In this document: piece after piece, positions 23,349-33,997 of the stretch
Layout of the letters: each line of letters opens with the position of its first letter
Position numbering within the stretch: the first letter of the stretch is position 1
Assembly (NCBI RefSeq): GCF_009818105.1
Contig: NZ_CP046564.1
Location: 124,001 to 188,000, forward strand
Direction: 5' to 3'
Length of the DNA stretch: 64,000 nt
From: Bacillus sp. N1-1
GTDB taxonomy: Bacteria > Bacillota > Bacilli > Bacillales > Guptibacillaceae
The notes under the pieces: model-generated
Database searches by the model: none
Told to the model about the DNA's origin: nothing
Seen by the model: the letters and a program-made list of their open reading frames with translations, nothing else
Program-made: the position numbers and the translations under genes

Positions 23349-23660
23349 ATGCACGTAAAAAAGGGAGATAAAGTAAAAGTTATTTCTGGTAAGGATAAAG
23401 GTAAACAAGGTGTGATCCTTGAAGCTTACCCGAAAAAAGATAGAGTTATCGTTGAAGGTGTAAACCTTGTTAAGAAACACTCAAAACCATCCCAGGCTAA
23501 TCCTCAAGGTGGAATTATTGAGCAGGAAGCAGCGATTCACGTTTCTAACGTAATGGCGCTTGATCCGAAGTCTGGTGAACCTACTCGCGTTGGATACAAA
23601 GTAGACAACGGGAAAAAAGTTCGTATCTCAAAAAAATCCGGTGAAGTACTCGATAAGTAG
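23349..23660 (+). CDS. rplX: 50S ribosomal protein L24
   Basis: KOW-domain assembly initiator of the 50S subunit, 103 residues. ATG at 23349 gives [21 protein letters not shown], the family start, with AAGGAGGTG upstream; an earlier in-frame start at 23322 would run through the ribosome-binding site. The [15 protein letters not shown] segment is conserved. Confidence 0.96.
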   Translation: MHVKKGDKVKVISGKDKGKQGVILEAYPKKDRVIVEGVNLVKKHSKPSQANPQGGIIEQEAAIHVSNVMALDPKSGEPTRVGYKVDNGKKVRISKKSGEVLDK

Positions 23661-23685
23661 TTCCTAGCGAAAGGAGGTCAATCCG

Positions 23686-24225
23686 ATGAATCGTTTCCAA
23701 GAAAAGTATCAAAATGAAACTAAACCTGCATTGATGGAGAAATTTAATTATTCCTCTGTTATGGAAGTTCCAAAACTTGATAAAATCGTAATCAACATGG
23801 GTGTTGGTGACGCTGTACAGAACCCGAAAGCTCTTGATACAGCTGTTGAGGAACTTGAGTTGATCTCAGGTCAAAAACCACTAATCACACGTGCTAAGAA
23901 GTCTATCGCAGGCTTTAAGCTTCGTGAAGATATGCCAATCGGTGCAAAAGTTACTTTGCGCGGCACTCGTATGTTTGAATTCCTAGACAAACTAATTTCT
24001 GTATCACTTCCACGTGTACGTGACTTCAGAGGTGTGTCTAAGAAATCATTCGACGGCCGTGGTAACTACACACTTGGTATTAAAGAACAGTTGATTTTCC
24101 CTGAAATTGATTACGATAAAGTAAATAAAGTACGCGGAATGGACATCGTTATCGTAACAACAGCTAATACGGACGAAGAGAGCCGTGAAATGTTGACTAA
24201 CCTAGGTATGCCATTTCAAAAGTAA
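23686..24225 (+). CDS. rplE: 50S ribosomal protein L5
   Basis: L5 binds 5S rRNA and contacts P-site tRNA and S13. It is 179 residues, starting [20 protein letters not shown]. The [11 protein letters not shown] and [20 protein letters not shown] segments are characteristic. AAAGGAGGTC precedes the ATG. Confidence 0.97.
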   Translation: MNRFQEKYQNETKPALMEKFNYSSVMEVPKLDKIVINMGVGDAVQNPKALDTAVEELELISGQKPLITRAKKSIAGFKLREDMPIGAKVTLRGTRMFEFLDKLISVSLPRVRDFRGVSKKSFDGRGNYTLGIKEQLIFPEIDYDKVNKVRGMDIVIVTTANTDEESREMLTNLGMPFQK

Positions 24226-24229
24226 GTAA

Positions 24230-24427
<198 letters not shown>

Positions 24428-24456
24428 ACCCGAAATAGGGAAGGAGGTAATTACTA

Positions 24457-24855
24457 ATGGTCATGACTGATCCAATTGCAGATATGCTTACAAGAATTCG
24501 TAATGCGAACACAGTTCGCCACGAAAAACTAGAGTTGCCTGCATCGAATTCGAAAAGAAACATCGCTGAAATCCTCAAACGTGAAGGTTTTGTACGTGAT
24601 GTTGAAATGATCGAAGACAACAAACAAGGAATCATCCGTATCTTCTTAAAGTACGGTTCAAATAACGAACGCGTTATCACTGGATTAAAGCGAATCAGTA
24701 AACCTGGTCTTCGCGTATACGCTAAAGCAGACGAAGTACCTCGCGTACTTGGCGGCTTAGGAATCGCTCTTGTTTCTACTTCTAAAGGAATTATGACGGA
24801 CAAAGAAGCTCGTCAACAGCAAGTAGGCGGAGAAGTTCTAGCGTACGTTTGGTAA
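24457..24855 (+). CDS. rpsH: 30S ribosomal protein S8
   Basis: S8 binds the central domain of 16S rRNA and in E. coli represses the spc operon. The 132-residue protein starts [18 protein letters not shown] and ends with GGEVLAYVW. The RNA-binding [13 protein letters not shown] loop near residues 107-119 is conserved. AAGGAGGTAA precedes the ATG. Confidence 0.97.
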   Translation: MVMTDPIADMLTRIRNANTVRHEKLELPASNSKRNIAEILKREGFVRDVEMIEDNKQGIIRIFLKYGSNNERVITGLKRISKPGLRVYAKADEVPRVLGGLGIALVSTSKGIMTDKEARQQQVGGEVLAYVW

Positions 24856-24882
24856 TTCTTAAAGCAGAATGGAGGTGTCAAT

Positions 24883-25419
24883 ATGTCACGTGTCGGACTT
24901 AAACCGATTGAAATCCCAAGTGATGTAACAATCGATATCAAAGGAGACGTTGTAACGATCAAAGGACCTAAAGGGGAACTTTCTCGTACATTTAGCCCAG
25001 ATATCAAAGTAAACATTGAAGAGAACGTGCTAACAGTAGCTCGTCCTTCTGATCATAAAGAGCACCGTGCACTTCACGGAACAACTCGCAGCCTGATCGC
25101 TAACATGGTTGAAGGTGTGACTAAAGGCTTTGAAAAAGGTCTTGAAATCATCGGTGTTGGTTACCGTGCAAGTAAATCTGGTCAAAAATTAATCCTTAAC
25201 GTAGGGTACTCTCACCCAGTTGAGATGGTACCTGAAGAAGGCATTGAAATTGAAGTACCTTCTAACACAAAAGTTGTTGTTAAAGGTATCGATAAAGAAC
25301 GTGTTGGAGCTGTTGCAGCAAACATCCGTTCAGTACGTACTCCAGAACCTTACAAAGGCAAAGGAATTCGTTACGAAGGCGAATATGTACGTCGTAAAGA
25401 AGGTAAAACAGGTAAATAG
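24883..25419 (+). CDS. rplF: 50S ribosomal protein L6
   Basis: Two-domain protein near the factor-binding site, 178 residues. It starts [15 protein letters not shown]; the C-terminal hallmark [24 protein letters not shown] (shortened) is present. GGAGGTG precedes the ATG. Changes in L6 can give aminoglycoside resistance in other species; none can be judged here. Confidence 0.97.
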   Translation: MSRVGLKPIEIPSDVTIDIKGDVVTIKGPKGELSRTFSPDIKVNIEENVLTVARPSDHKEHRALHGTTRSLIANMVEGVTKGFEKGLEIIGVGYRASKSGQKLILNVGYSHPVEMVPEEGIEIEVPSNTKVVVKGIDKERVGAVAANIRSVRTPEPYKGKGIRYEGEYVRRKEGKTGK

Positions 25420-25450
25420 GTAAAAACCTAGCGGAAAGGAGTGACGTTTA

Positions 25451-25813
25451 ATGATCACTAAGGCCGATAAAAACAAAGCGCGTCAAAAAAGACACGCTCG
25501 CGTACGCCGCACAGTTACCGGCACTACTGAACGTCCGCGTCTAAACGTATTCCGTTCTAACAAGAACATCTATGCTCAGCTTATCGATGACACTAAAGGT
25601 GTTACAATCGTTGGAGCTTCAAGTATGGAACAAGGAATTGACGTTGAACACGGCGGTAACACAGAAGCAGCTGTGAAAGTCGGAGAAGCTATCGCAAAGC
25701 GTGCTGTTGAAGCAGGTTATTCAGAAGTGGTTTTCGACCGCGGAGGATACCTCTATCACGGACGTGTAAAAGCTCTTGCAGACGCAGCGCGTGAAGCAGG
25801 ACTGAAATTTTAA
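25451..25813 (+). CDS. rplR: 50S ribosomal protein L18
   Basis: L18 binds 5S rRNA with L5. Length 120 residues; the Arg/Lys-rich N-terminus ([17 protein letters not shown]) is followed by [16 protein letters not shown] and the [20 protein letters not shown] ending. AAAGGAGTG precedes the ATG. Confidence 0.96.
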   Translation: MITKADKNKARQKRHARVRRTVTGTTERPRLNVFRSNKNIYAQLIDDTKGVTIVGASSMEQGIDVEHGGNTEAAVKVGEAIAKRAVEAGYSEVVFDRGGYLYHGRVKALADAAREAGLKF

Positions 25814-25831
25814 TAAAAAGGAGGTTAACTC

Positions 25832-26332
25832 ATGCCTAGCATTGATGCTAACAAACTAGAACTTGAAGAACGCGTAGTTACCGTTAACCGCGTAGCGAAA
25901 GTTGTTAAAGGTGGACGTCGTTTCCGCTTCGCAGCTATCGTAGTTGTCGGAGATAAAAACGGTCACGTTGGATTCGGAACTGGTAAAGCACAGGAAGTTC
26001 CTGAAGCTATTCGCAAAGCTATTGAAGATGCGAAAAAGAACTTAATTACTGTTCCTGTTGTAGGAACTACAATCCCTCACCAAATCACAGGTCATTTCGG
26101 AGCTGGTAATGTACTATTGAAGCCTGCTTCTGAAGGTACTGGAGTTATCGCTGGCGGACCCGTTCGTGCGGTACTTGAACTTGCTGGTGTAGGTGACATT
26201 CTATCGAAGTCTCTTGGATCTAACAATCCGATTAACATGGTGCGTGCAACTCTTAATGGCCTTGAAAACCTTAAGCGCGCTGAAGACGTTGCGAAGCTTC
26301 GTGGAAAATCTGTAGAAGAGCTACTAGGTTAA
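25832..26332 (+). CDS. rpsE: 30S ribosomal protein S5
   Basis: S5 helps translational fidelity and lines the mRNA entry site. The 166-residue protein contains the spectinomycin-associated loop [14 protein letters not shown] (about 18-31), unaltered in form, and the double-stranded RNA-binding-like N-terminal domain with [24 protein letters not shown] precedes the ATG. Confidence 0.97.
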   Translation: MPSIDANKLELEERVVTVNRVAKVVKGGRRFRFAAIVVVGDKNGHVGFGTGKAQEVPEAIRKAIEDAKKNLITVPVVGTTIPHQITGHFGAGNVLLKPASEGTGVIAGGPVRAVLELAGVGDILSKSLGSNNPINMVRATLNGLENLKRAEDVAKLRGKSVEELLG

Positions 26333-26346
26333 GGGAGGGAAAATAG

Positions 26347-26535
26347 ATGGCTAAGCAATTAGAAATCACCCTCACACGTAGTGTGATTGGTCGCCCTCAA
26401 GACCAACGCGTGACGGTAAAAACACTTGGACTTAAGAAAATGCATCACACGGTTGTTCATAACGACAATCCTGCGATTCGCGGTATGATCAACAAGGTAT
26501 CTCACCTTGTAACTGTTAACGAAATTGATGCATAA
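26347..26535 (+). CDS. rpmD: 50S ribosomal protein L30
   Basis: Small large-subunit protein, 62 residues. It starts [17 protein letters not shown] and has the [21 protein letters not shown] core. GGGAGGG precedes the ATG. It lies between rpsE and rplO in the usual spc order. Confidence 0.95.
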   Translation: MAKQLEITLTRSVIGRPQDQRVTVKTLGLKKMHHTVVHNDNPAIRGMINKVSHLVTVNEIDA

Positions 26536-26564
26536 AAAATCTATACATTGAGGAGGTGCCCACA

Positions 26565-27005
26565 ATGAAACTACACGAACTAAAACCATCTGAAGGTTCT
26601 CGTAAAGAACGCAACAGACTTGGTCGCGGTATTGCTACTGGTAACGGTAAGACATCTGGCCGTGGTCAAAAAGGTCAAAAAGCTCGTTCTGGCGGCGGTG
26701 TACGCGTCGGTTTCGAAGGAGGACAACTTCCAATCTTCAAACGTCTACCGAAACGTGGATTTACAAACATGAACCGTAAAGAGTTCGCGATTGTTAATCT
26801 TGATTCGTTGAACCGTTTTGAAGATGGAACTGAAGTTTCTCCAGAACTTCTATTAGAATCTGGCGTAGTTAGCAAAGAAAAAGCTGGAATTAAGATTCTA
26901 GGTAATGGTAAGCTTGAGAAAAAGCTTACCGTGAAAGCCCACAAGTTCTCTGCTTCTGCAAAAGAGGCGATTGAAGCGGCAGGCGGAAATACTGAGGTGA
27001 TCTAA
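26565..27005 (+). CDS. rplO: 50S ribosomal protein L15
   Basis: Late-assembly large-subunit protein, 146 residues. ATG at 26565 gives [20 protein letters not shown] with GAGGAGGTG upstream; an in-frame GTG nine bases earlier sits in that site. The glycine-rich [19 protein letters not shown] segment is characteristic. Its stop codon shares a base with the secY ATG. Confidence 0.96.
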   Translation: MKLHELKPSEGSRKERNRLGRGIATGNGKTSGRGQKGQKARSGGGVRVGFEGGQLPIFKRLPKRGFTNMNRKEFAIVNLDSLNRFEDGTEVSPELLLESGVVSKEKAGIKILGNGKLEKKLTVKAHKFSASAKEAIEAAGGNTEVI

Positions 27006-28300
27006 TGTTCCAAGCAATCTCCAACATTATGCGCGTAGGTGATATTAGAAACAAAATTATCTTCACCCTACTCATGCTTGTCGTGTTCCGAATCGGAACA
27101 TTCATACCGGTTCCTGGTGTGAACAGAGATGTATTACAATTCCAAGATCAAATGAGTCTCTTCGGAGTTCTCAACACCTTTGGCGGTGGAGCGTTGCAAA
27201 ACTTCTCCATCTTTGCCATGGGAATTATGCCTTATATCACTGCTTCTATCATTGTGCAGCTTTTACAAATGGACGTTGTTCCGAAGTTTACCGAATGGTC
27301 TAAACAAGGTGAAGCCGGACGTAAAAAGCTAACACAAGTTACTCGTTATGGAACGATTGTGCTTGGACTTGTTCAGGGTATTGGTCTTTCCATCGGGTTT
27401 AACAATATTGTTGGTGGTCAGTTGATTAGTAATCCCGGTGTACTAACGTATCTAAATATTTCTCTAGTTTTAACAGCCGGAACGGCTTTTTTGATGTGGT
27501 TAGGCGAACAGATCACAGCAAAAGGTGTTGGAAATGGAATCTCAATAATAATCTTTGCTGGGATTGTAGCTGCAATTCCTCCAGGGCTTAATCAGCTTTA
27601 CGCTCAGATGTTTGAGGGTTCTCAGGATGAGTTGTTCATTAACATCGTCACTCTTGCAATTATTGCACTTGCAGCACTTGCAATTGTTGTCGCTGTTATC
27701 TTTGTTCAACAAGGTCTTCGCAAAATTCCAATTCAATATGCAAAACGAACTGTTAACCGCAGACAAGTAGGTGGTCAATCCACTCACTTACCGATTAAAG
27801 TTAATGCAGCAGGTGTTATTCCAGTTATCTTTGCGATATCACTGATCATTACTCCACCAACGATCGCCAGGTTGTTCGGAGATAATACGGTAACGGAATG
27901 GATCATCAGGGTGTTTGACTATACACAACCTATTGGTATGGTCGTGTATGCGTTACTCATCATTGGATTTACGTATTTCTATACGTTCGTCCAGGTTAAT
28001 CCGGAGAAGATGGCTGAGAATCTGAAGAAACAGGGTGGATACATTCCTGGTATTCGTCCGGGTAATGCAACGGAAACGTACATTACTCGTATCCTCTACC
28101 GTTTAACGTTTGTAGGAGCACTTTTCCTTGCTGTTATATCGATTATTCCGGTATTTTTCACAACCGTAGCAGGACTGCCGCAGACGCTGCAAATCGGCGG
28201 AACAAGCTTGCTGATCGTTGTTGGGGTAGCGCTTGATACGATGAAGCAAATTGAAAGTCAATTAATTAAACGTCATTATAAAGGCTTTATTAAATCTTGA
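27005..28300 (+). CDS. secY: Preprotein translocase subunit SecY
   Basis: Main channel subunit of the Sec translocase, 431 residues with ten predicted membrane helices. The plug/helix-2 region GGGALQNFSIFAMGIMPYI (about 60-78) and the cytoplasmic loop with RRQVGGQSTHLPIKVN (about 245-260) are recognisable. It is coupled to rplO by a TAATG overlap. In the membrane it pairs with SecE, encoded near the window start, and SecG, not in this window. Confidence 0.97.
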   Translation: MFQAISNIMRVGDIRNKIIFTLLMLVVFRIGTFIPVPGVNRDVLQFQDQMSLFGVLNTFGGGALQNFSIFAMGIMPYITASIIVQLLQMDVVPKFTEWSKQGEAGRKKLTQVTRYGTIVLGLVQGIGLSIGFNNIVGGQLISNPGVLTYLNISLVLTAGTAFLMWLGEQITAKGVGNGISIIIFAGIVAAIPPGLNQLYAQMFEGSQDELFINIVTLAIIALAALAIVVAVIFVQQGLRKIPIQYAKRTVNRRQVGGQSTHLPIKVNAAGVIPVIFAISLIITPPTIARLFGDNTVTEWIIRVFDYTQPIGMVVYALLIIGFTYFYTFVQVNPEKMAENLKKQGGYIPGIRPGNATETYITRILYRLTFVGALFLAVISIIPVFFTTVAGLPQTLQIGGTSLLIVVGVALDTMKQIESQLIKRHYKGFIKS

Positions 28301-28340
28301 GGATAAATTGGGAAGAACTTTCTTCCCCTCCTTCATCCTC
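28299..28340 (+). other. Two-tier hairpin between secY and adk
   Basis: GGGAAGA (28310-28316) pairs with TCTTCCC (28321-28327), and outside it GAGGAT (28299-28304) pairs with ATCCTC (28335-28340). There is no T-run, so this is more likely a processing or stabilising stem than a terminator. The outer arm overlaps the secY stop. Confidence 0.5.
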
Positions 28341-28366
28341 GATTGGGTGACGTGCGGAGGGATTAG

Positions 28367-29016
<650 letters not shown>

Positions 29017-29017
<1 letters not shown>

Positions 29018-29763
29018 TGATTATTTGCAAGACTCCTCGTGAACTTGATATTATGCGAGAAGCAGGCAGAATTGTCGCGTTAACACATCAAGAACTACAG
29101 AAGCACATCAAGCCTGGAGTTACGACAAAAGAGCTGGATACGATTGCCGATCGGTTTATTCGTCAGCTTGGTGCAATTCCTTCCTTTAAGGGTTACAATG
29201 GATTTACTGGAAGTATATGCGCTTCAGTTAATGAAGAGCTTGTACATGGTATTCCAGGGGATCGCGTGTTGGCGGAAGGAGATATAATTAGCATTGATAT
29301 TGGTGCTAAGTATAACGGTTATCATGGAGATTCAGCATGGACCTATCCTGTTGGCACTATCTCAGAAAAAGACGAACGGTTGTTAAAAGTTACCGAGGAA
29401 TCGTTATATAAAGGGTTGGATGAGGCGAAGGCTGGTAGGAGGCTTTCAGATATCTCTCATGCGATCCAAGCATATGCCGAAGCTGAGGGTTTTTCGATTG
29501 TACGAGAATATGTTGGTCATGGTGTAGGTCAGGACCTTCATGAAGATCCTCAAATTCCCCATTACGGTCCTCCAGGAAAAGGGCCGCGGCTTAAGCAGGG
29601 GATGGTCCTTGCGGTAGAGCCAATGGTGAATATGGGCTCTCGCTACGTTCGAACACTTTCGGATAATTGGACTGTAGTAACAACTGACGGTAAGAACTGC
29701 GCTCATTTCGAGCACACAATTGCCGTTACGGAAGAAGGATATGAAATACTAACAAAGGCCTAA
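29017..29763 (+). CDS. map: Type I methionine aminopeptidase
   Basis: Removes the initiator methionine from new proteins; a two-metal enzyme. Length is 248 residues, pita-bread fold. Metal ligands are in the segments [16 protein letters not shown] (two Asp), [12 protein letters not shown] (His), AVEPMV (Glu) and HFEHTIAV (Glu). Coupled to adk by a TAATG overlap. Many Bacillus carry a second map gene elsewhere. Confidence 0.95.
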
Positions 29764-29779
29764 GTGAAGGTGATGGTTC

Positions 29780-30100
29780 GTGAAAGAGTCGGATACCGTT
29801 CCCGAGATCGGTCAGATCGCTCGGAATAAACGGGGAAGAGACGCTGATCAATATAGCGTGATTGTAGGGATTGTAGATGAACGTTATGTTTTCTTAGCGG
29901 ACGGGGATAAACGAAAGTTTGATCGTCCTAAGCGGAAGAACCTCGCACACCTTGAGCTGGTAGAGTATATATCCCCTGAGGTAAAGCGAAGTCTTGAAGA
30001 AACGGGCCGTGTCACAAATGGCAAGCTACGTTTCGCGATCTCAAAGTATTTGAGTGAACACGTCATTGATTTAAAGGAGGGAGAGCAAGTAGATGGCTAA
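29780..30100 (+). CDS. KOW-domain RNA-binding protein
   Basis: Predicted small RNA-binding protein of the L14e/KOW type, 106 residues. The N-terminal KOW-like segment (about 8-55) includes [21 protein letters not shown] and [14 protein letters not shown]. It occupies the place of the Bacillus map-infA intergenic KOW gene (ybzG in B. subtilis by position). GTG start after GTGAAGGTGATGG. It overlaps infA by 8 bases. Exact function unknown; a ribosome-related role is inferred from context. Confidence 0.75.
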   Translation: MKESDTVPEIGQIARNKRGRDADQYSVIVGIVDERYVFLADGDKRKFDRPKRKNLAHLELVEYISPEVKRSLEETGRVTNGKLRFAISKYLSEHVIDLKEGEQVDG

Positions 30101-30311
30101 AGAAGAAGTAATTGAAATGGAAGGCACGGTTATCGAACCTCTACCGAATGCAATGTTTCGAGTAGAACTCGAAAACGGTCATAAGATTCTTGCTCACGTA
30201 TCCGGAAAGATACGCATGCATTACATTCGTATTTTACCAGGTGACAAAGTAACTGTTGAGCTTTCTCCATACGACTTATCACGTGGACGTATCACGTATC
30301 GTTATAAATAA
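30093..30311 (+). CDS. infA: Translation initiation factor IF-1
   Basis: OB-fold protein that occupies the A site during initiation, 72 residues. It starts [22 protein letters not shown] and ends ITYRYK. AAAGGAGGGAG lies upstream within the preceding KOW gene, which infA overlaps by 8 bases. Confidence 0.97.
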   Translation: MAKEEVIEMEGTVIEPLPNAMFRVELENGHKILAHVSGKIRMHYIRILPGDKVTVELSPYDLSRGRITYRYK

Positions 30312-30319
30312 GAAATTAA

Positions 30320-30460
<141 letters not shown>

Positions 30461-30481
30461 TATATAAGGAGGTGCAACGTA

Positions 30482-30847
30482 ATGGCACGTATTGCTGGTA
30501 TTGATGTTCCACGCGAAAAGCGCATCGTAATCGCGTTAACTTACGTTTATGGAATCGGTAAAACAACTGCGAAACAAGTTCTAGTTGACGCTGGTGTTTC
30601 TGAAGACACTCGTGTACGCGACTTAACTGAAGAAGAGCTCGGAAAAATCCGTGAAGTAGTAGACAAAATTAAAGTTGAGGGTGATCTTCGTCGTGAAATC
30701 TCACTTAACATTAAACGTCTAATCGAAATCGGTTCTTATCGTGGTATCCGCCACCGTCGTGGTCTTCCTGTCCGAGGTCAACATACGAAGAACAACTCTC
30801 GTACTCGTAAAGGCCCTCGCCGTACAGTAGCTAACAAGAAGAAGTAA
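30482..30847 (+). CDS. rpsM: 30S ribosomal protein S13
   Basis: S13 lies in the 30S head and contacts P-site tRNA and L5. Length 121 residues, starting [20 protein letters not shown]. The basic C-terminal tail with [18 protein letters not shown] is conserved. AAGGAGGTG precedes the ATG. Confidence 0.97.
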   Translation: MARIAGIDVPREKRIVIALTYVYGIGKTTAKQVLVDAGVSEDTRVRDLTEEELGKIREVVDKIKVEGDLRREISLNIKRLIEIGSYRGIRHRRGLPVRGQHTKNNSRTRKGPRRTVANKKK

Positions 30848-30863
30848 GGGAGGTAATTAACAA

Positions 30864-31259
30864 ATGGCTAAACAACGTAAAGCAAATACGCGCAAAAAGC
30901 GCGTGAAAAAGAATGTTGAGAGTGGAGTAGCTCACATCCGTTCTACTTTTAACAACACTATTATTACGATTACTGACACTCACGGAAATGCGATTTCTTG
31001 GGCAACTTCCGGTAACATGGGCTTCAAAGGTTCTCGTAAGTCAACTCCATTCGCTGCTCAAATGGCTGCTGAAACTGCAGGTAAAACTGCACAGGAGCAT
31101 GGCATGAAAACTGTAGAAGTTTCTGTTAAAGGCCCTGGAGCTGGTCGTGAAGCTGCTATCCGTGCACTTCAAGCTGTAGGTCTAGAAGTTACTGCGATCC
31201 GTGACGTAACTCCAGTACCTCATAACGGCTGCCGTCCACCAAAACGTCGTAGAGTCTAA
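30864..31259 (+). CDS. rpsK: 30S ribosomal protein S11
   Basis: S11 forms the platform near the E site. The 131-residue protein has the [19 protein letters not shown] segment near the N-terminus and ends [20 protein letters not shown] precedes the ATG. Unusually for a tightly packed operon, 245 bp separate it from rpoA. Confidence 0.97.
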   Translation: MAKQRKANTRKKRVKKNVESGVAHIRSTFNNTIITITDTHGNAISWATSGNMGFKGSRKSTPFAAQMAAETAGKTAQEHGMKTVEVSVKGPGAGREAAIRALQAVGLEVTAIRDVTPVPHNGCRPPKRRRV

Positions 31260-31265
31260 GGTAGT

Positions 31266-31325
31266 AGAGAGTTCAAAAACGTAGATATTCCCCTTCGGGA
31301 GAATGCCTGGTTTTGAACAATCTCT
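31266..31325 (+). promoter_or_regulatory. First stem-loop of the rpsK-rpoA intercistronic region
   Basis: GTTCAAAA (31271-31278) pairs with TTTTGAAC (31311-31318), extended outward by AGAGA/TCTCT; inside is a smaller stem capped by CTTCGG, a stable UUCG tetraloop. No T-run follows, so it is not a terminator. Confidence 0.55.
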
Positions 31326-31448
31326 TATGGAAAGATTCAATCTATCGGTATACAATTGATGAACATGTCAATAATGATAATGTATAAATTGTTGACGGTT
31401 GACGAATCATAATTAGGTTGTTGGTATTTTGACCGCCTAAGGGGATTA

Positions 31449-31475
31449 TTCGGTTAGACAGCATGTCTAACCGAA
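31449..31475 (+). promoter_or_regulatory. Perfect 12-bp stem-loop upstream of rpoA
   Basis: TTCGGTTAGACA (31449-31460) and TGTCTAACCGAA (31464-31475) are exact inverted repeats around a 3-nt loop. It ends about 15 nt before the rpoA ribosome-binding site and lacks a T-run. A regulatory or processing site is likely; a protein ligand is not known. Confidence 0.6.
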
Positions 31476-31504
31476 GTTCGACGTTTTGAAGGAGGGTTTG
31501 TTGG

Positions 31505-32449
31505 ATGATCGAAATCGAAAAGCCAAAAATTGAAGCGGTAGCTATCAACGAGGATGCTAAATACGGAAAGTTTGTTGTAGAACCATTAGAGCGTGGTTAT
31601 GGAACTACCCTGGGTAATTCCCTTCGTCGTATCCTGTTATCTTCACTACCTGGTGCTGCTGTTACATCTGTACAAATTGAAGGAGTACTCCACGAGTTCT
31701 CTACGATTGAAGGCGTACATGAAGATGTAACAACTGTCATTCTTAATCTTAAGAAATTGGCTATGAAAGTTTACTCTGAAGAAGAGAAAACATTAGTAGT
31801 TGATGTGCAAGGCCCAGGTACGGTAACAGCTGGAGATATTACTCATGACAGCGACGTGGAGATCTTAAACCCTGACCTTCATATTGCTACCCTTTCTGCA
31901 AATGCACGTTTCCAAATGCGAGTTACTGCAATTCGTGGAAGAGGCTATGTACAAGCAGAAGGAAACAAAAATGATGAACAGCCAATCGGTGTGATTCCGG
32001 TTGACTCGATCTTCACTCCTGTTTCTCGTGTTAACTACCAGGTTGAAAACACTCGCGTTGGCCAGGTAACTAATTATGACAAACTAACCCTTGATGTTTG
32101 GACAGATGGAAGCATTCGTCCTGAAGAAGCTGTTTCGCTAGGTGCAAAGATTTTAAATGAGCATTTAAACATCTTTGTTGGCTTAACAGATCAGGCACAA
32201 AATGCTGAAATCATGGTCGAAAAAGAAGAGGATCAAAAAGAGAAAGTGCTTGAGATGACTATCGAAGAGCTTGATCTCTCAGTTCGTTCATATAACTGCC
32301 TGAAGCGTGCTGGCATTAATACGGTTCAAGAACTAACTCAAAAGTCTGAAGAAGACATGATGAAAGTTCGTAACCTTGGACGTAAATCACTTGAAGAGGT
32401 ACAAGAGAAGCTTGAAGAGCTTGGACTTGGACTTCGTAACGAAGAATAG
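31505..32449 (+). CDS. rpoA: DNA-directed RNA polymerase subunit alpha
   Basis: Alpha dimer scaffolds RNA polymerase assembly; its C-terminal domain binds UP elements and activators. It is 314 residues. The N-terminal assembly domain contains [22 protein letters not shown] (shortened); an acidic linker with EKEEDQKEK near 240 joins the C-terminal domain, whose HhH motif is in [22 protein letters not shown] precedes the ATG. It follows a structured 245-bp gap. Confidence 0.98.
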   Translation: MIEIEKPKIEAVAINEDAKYGKFVVEPLERGYGTTLGNSLRRILLSSLPGAAVTSVQIEGVLHEFSTIEGVHEDVTTVILNLKKLAMKVYSEEEKTLVVDVQGPGTVTAGDITHDSDVEILNPDLHIATLSANARFQMRVTAIRGRGYVQAEGNKNDEQPIGVIPVDSIFTPVSRVNYQVENTRVGQVTNYDKLTLDVWTDGSIRPEEAVSLGAKILNEHLNIFVGLTDQAQNAEIMVEKEEDQKEKVLEMTIEELDLSVRSYNCLKRAGINTVQELTQKSEEDMMKVRNLGRKSLEEVQEKLEELGLGLRNEE

Positions 32450-32495
32450 ATATTTAAGTTGTTGATTTTATAAACAACAAAGGAGGGAATACTTC

Positions 32496-32858
32496 ATGGC
32501 ATACCAAAAGTTAGGTCGTACGAGTGATACGCGTAAAGCGCTATTCCGTGACCTTGTTACAGATTTGATCATCAATGAACGTATTGAAACGACAGAATCG
32601 AAGGCGAAAGAGCTTCGTTCTTTCATCGACAAAATGATTACGCTTGGTAAACGCGGGGATCTTCACGCACGTCGTCAAGCAGCTTCTTTCATCCGTAACG
32701 AAGTAGCGGATCAAGAAAGCGGTCAAGATGCAGTTCAAAAGCTATTCAGCGATATCGCTCCTCGTTATGCAGAGCGTCAAGGCGGTTACTCTCGTATCCG
32801 TAAACTTGGACCACGCCGCGGTGACGGTGCTGAAATGGTTATCATCGAGCTAGTATAA
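32496..32858 (+). CDS. rplQ: 50S ribosomal protein L17
   Basis: Large-subunit protein near the exit tunnel, 120 residues; starts [20 protein letters not shown] and has [23 protein letters not shown] (shortened). AAAGGAGGG precedes the ATG. It is the last gene of the S10-spc-alpha run, followed by three terminators. Confidence 0.97.
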   Translation: MAYQKLGRTSDTRKALFRDLVTDLIINERIETTESKAKELRSFIDKMITLGKRGDLHARRQAASFIRNEVADQESGQDAVQKLFSDIAPRYAERQGGYSRIRKLGPRRGDGAEMVIIELV

Positions 32859-32859
32859 G

Positions 32860-32937
32860 ACGCACTTGATTAAAAGGGCGGGACAGGATCTCGACATTGG
32901 ATACTGATTCTATGCCCTTTTTTCGTGCGTTTTTTTG
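32860..32937 (+). terminator. Nested terminator after rplQ
   Basis: AAAAGGGC (32872-32879) pairs with GCCCTTTT (32914-32921) and is followed by T residues; an outer stem ACGCAC (32860-32865) pairs with GTGCGT (32925-32930) and is followed by a run of seven T. Confidence 0.75.
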
Positions 32938-32985
32938 TTTAAACGCACATCCTCAAGTGGTTGCATGCTGCTAGCCATTAAAGAA

Positions 32986-33012
32986 AGCCTGGCAGATGCC
33001 GGGCTTTTTTTA
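32986..33012 (+). terminator. Second tandem terminator after rplQ
   Basis: AGCCTGGC (32986-32993) pairs with GCCGGGCT (32998-33005) with one G-U pair and a 4-nt loop, followed by seven T. Confidence 0.85.
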
Positions 33013-33065
33013 TAGGATTGAGCATTTCTAGAGGCGTTGCTACGATCAATATGCTGATAGGAAAA

Positions 33066-33093
33066 AGTGGCGGTTTGCTGCCCGCCTTTTTTT
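33066..33093 (+). terminator. Third tandem terminator before ecfA1
   Basis: GGCGG (33069-33073) pairs with CCGCC (33082-33086), followed by seven T. It lies 65 bp before the ecfA1 start. Confidence 0.7.
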
Positions 33094-33157
33094 CGCACCA
33101 GTATCATGTGTCTGAGGCGATGACCGCTTGAATTTAGCAGAGGTAGGAGGAACGAGT

Positions 33158-33997
33158 ATGGAAGAACTTATCACCGTTCAAGGTGTATCCTTTCGATATC
33201 ACGAAGATCAGCCCCACGTGTTACGTGACGTGTCTCTCTCCGTTTATAAGGGTGAATGGTTAGCCATTGTAGGACACAATGGGTCAGGGAAGTCTACCCT
33301 TGCCAAACTATTAAACGGTTTGCAACTTCCTGAGCAAGGTGATGTTCTCGTTGAAGGGTACAATAGCCGAGATGAGGAAAGCATTTGGGAGATTAGAAGA
33401 AGAGTTGGGATCGTTTTTCAGAACCCAGATAATCAGTTTGTCGGCACCTCCGTTCGGGATGATGTTGCATTTGGACTTGAGAATAGTGGGATGGCTAGAG
33501 AACTAATGTTAGAGCGTATCAGTGAGAGCGTTCAAAAGGTCCGAATGGAAGATTACCTTGACCAGGAGCCACATCGTCTTTCTGGTGGACAAAAGCAGCG
33601 TGTGGCCATTGCTGGTATTATTGCACTAAGGCCTTCGATTGTTATTTTAGATGAGGCGACATCCATGCTTGATCCAGCTGGGCGTAAAGAAGTTTTGCAA
33701 ACGATGCGTAAGTTGAAAGAAGAAGAAGGCATGACTGTTATCTCAATTACCCATGATCTTGAAGAAGCGGCACAGGCCGATCGCCTTGTGGTAATGAATG
33801 CAGGTGAAGTTATTGACGAGGGACTTCCTGTGGAAGTTTTTAAAAAAGGGGACATGCTCGAGCAAATCGGTTTAGATCTACCGTTTCCACTACAGGTGCA
33901 GCGAGCACTTAGTGAGAAGGGATACGATTTCTCAAGGCTTACTTTATCTCAGGAGGAACTGGTGAACGAGCTATGGACATTACAATCAAAGAATTAG
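33158..33997 (+). CDS. ecfA1: Energy-coupling factor transporter ATPase EcfA1
   Basis: One of two ATPases of the shared ECF vitamin/micronutrient importer. It is 279 residues: Walker A GHNGSGKST (about 39-47), Q-loop FQNPDNQFVG, ABC signature LSGGQKQRV, Walker B IVILDEATSMLDP. ATG at 33158 follows TAGGAGGA; an upstream in-frame start at 33128 (TTG) is less well placed. Its end overlaps ecfA2 by 25 bases. It works with EcfA2, EcfT and interchangeable substrate-binding S proteins encoded elsewhere. Confidence 0.95.
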   Translation: MEELITVQGVSFRYHEDQPHVLRDVSLSVYKGEWLAIVGHNGSGKSTLAKLLNGLQLPEQGDVLVEGYNSRDEESIWEIRRRVGIVFQNPDNQFVGTSVRDDVAFGLENSGMARELMLERISESVQKVRMEDYLDQEPHRLSGGQKQRVAIAGIIALRPSIVILDEATSMLDPAGRKEVLQTMRKLKEEEGMTVISITHDLEEAAQADRLVVMNAGEVIDEGLPVEVFKKGDMLEQIGLDLPFPLQVQRALSEKGYDFSRLTLSQEELVNELWTLQSKN

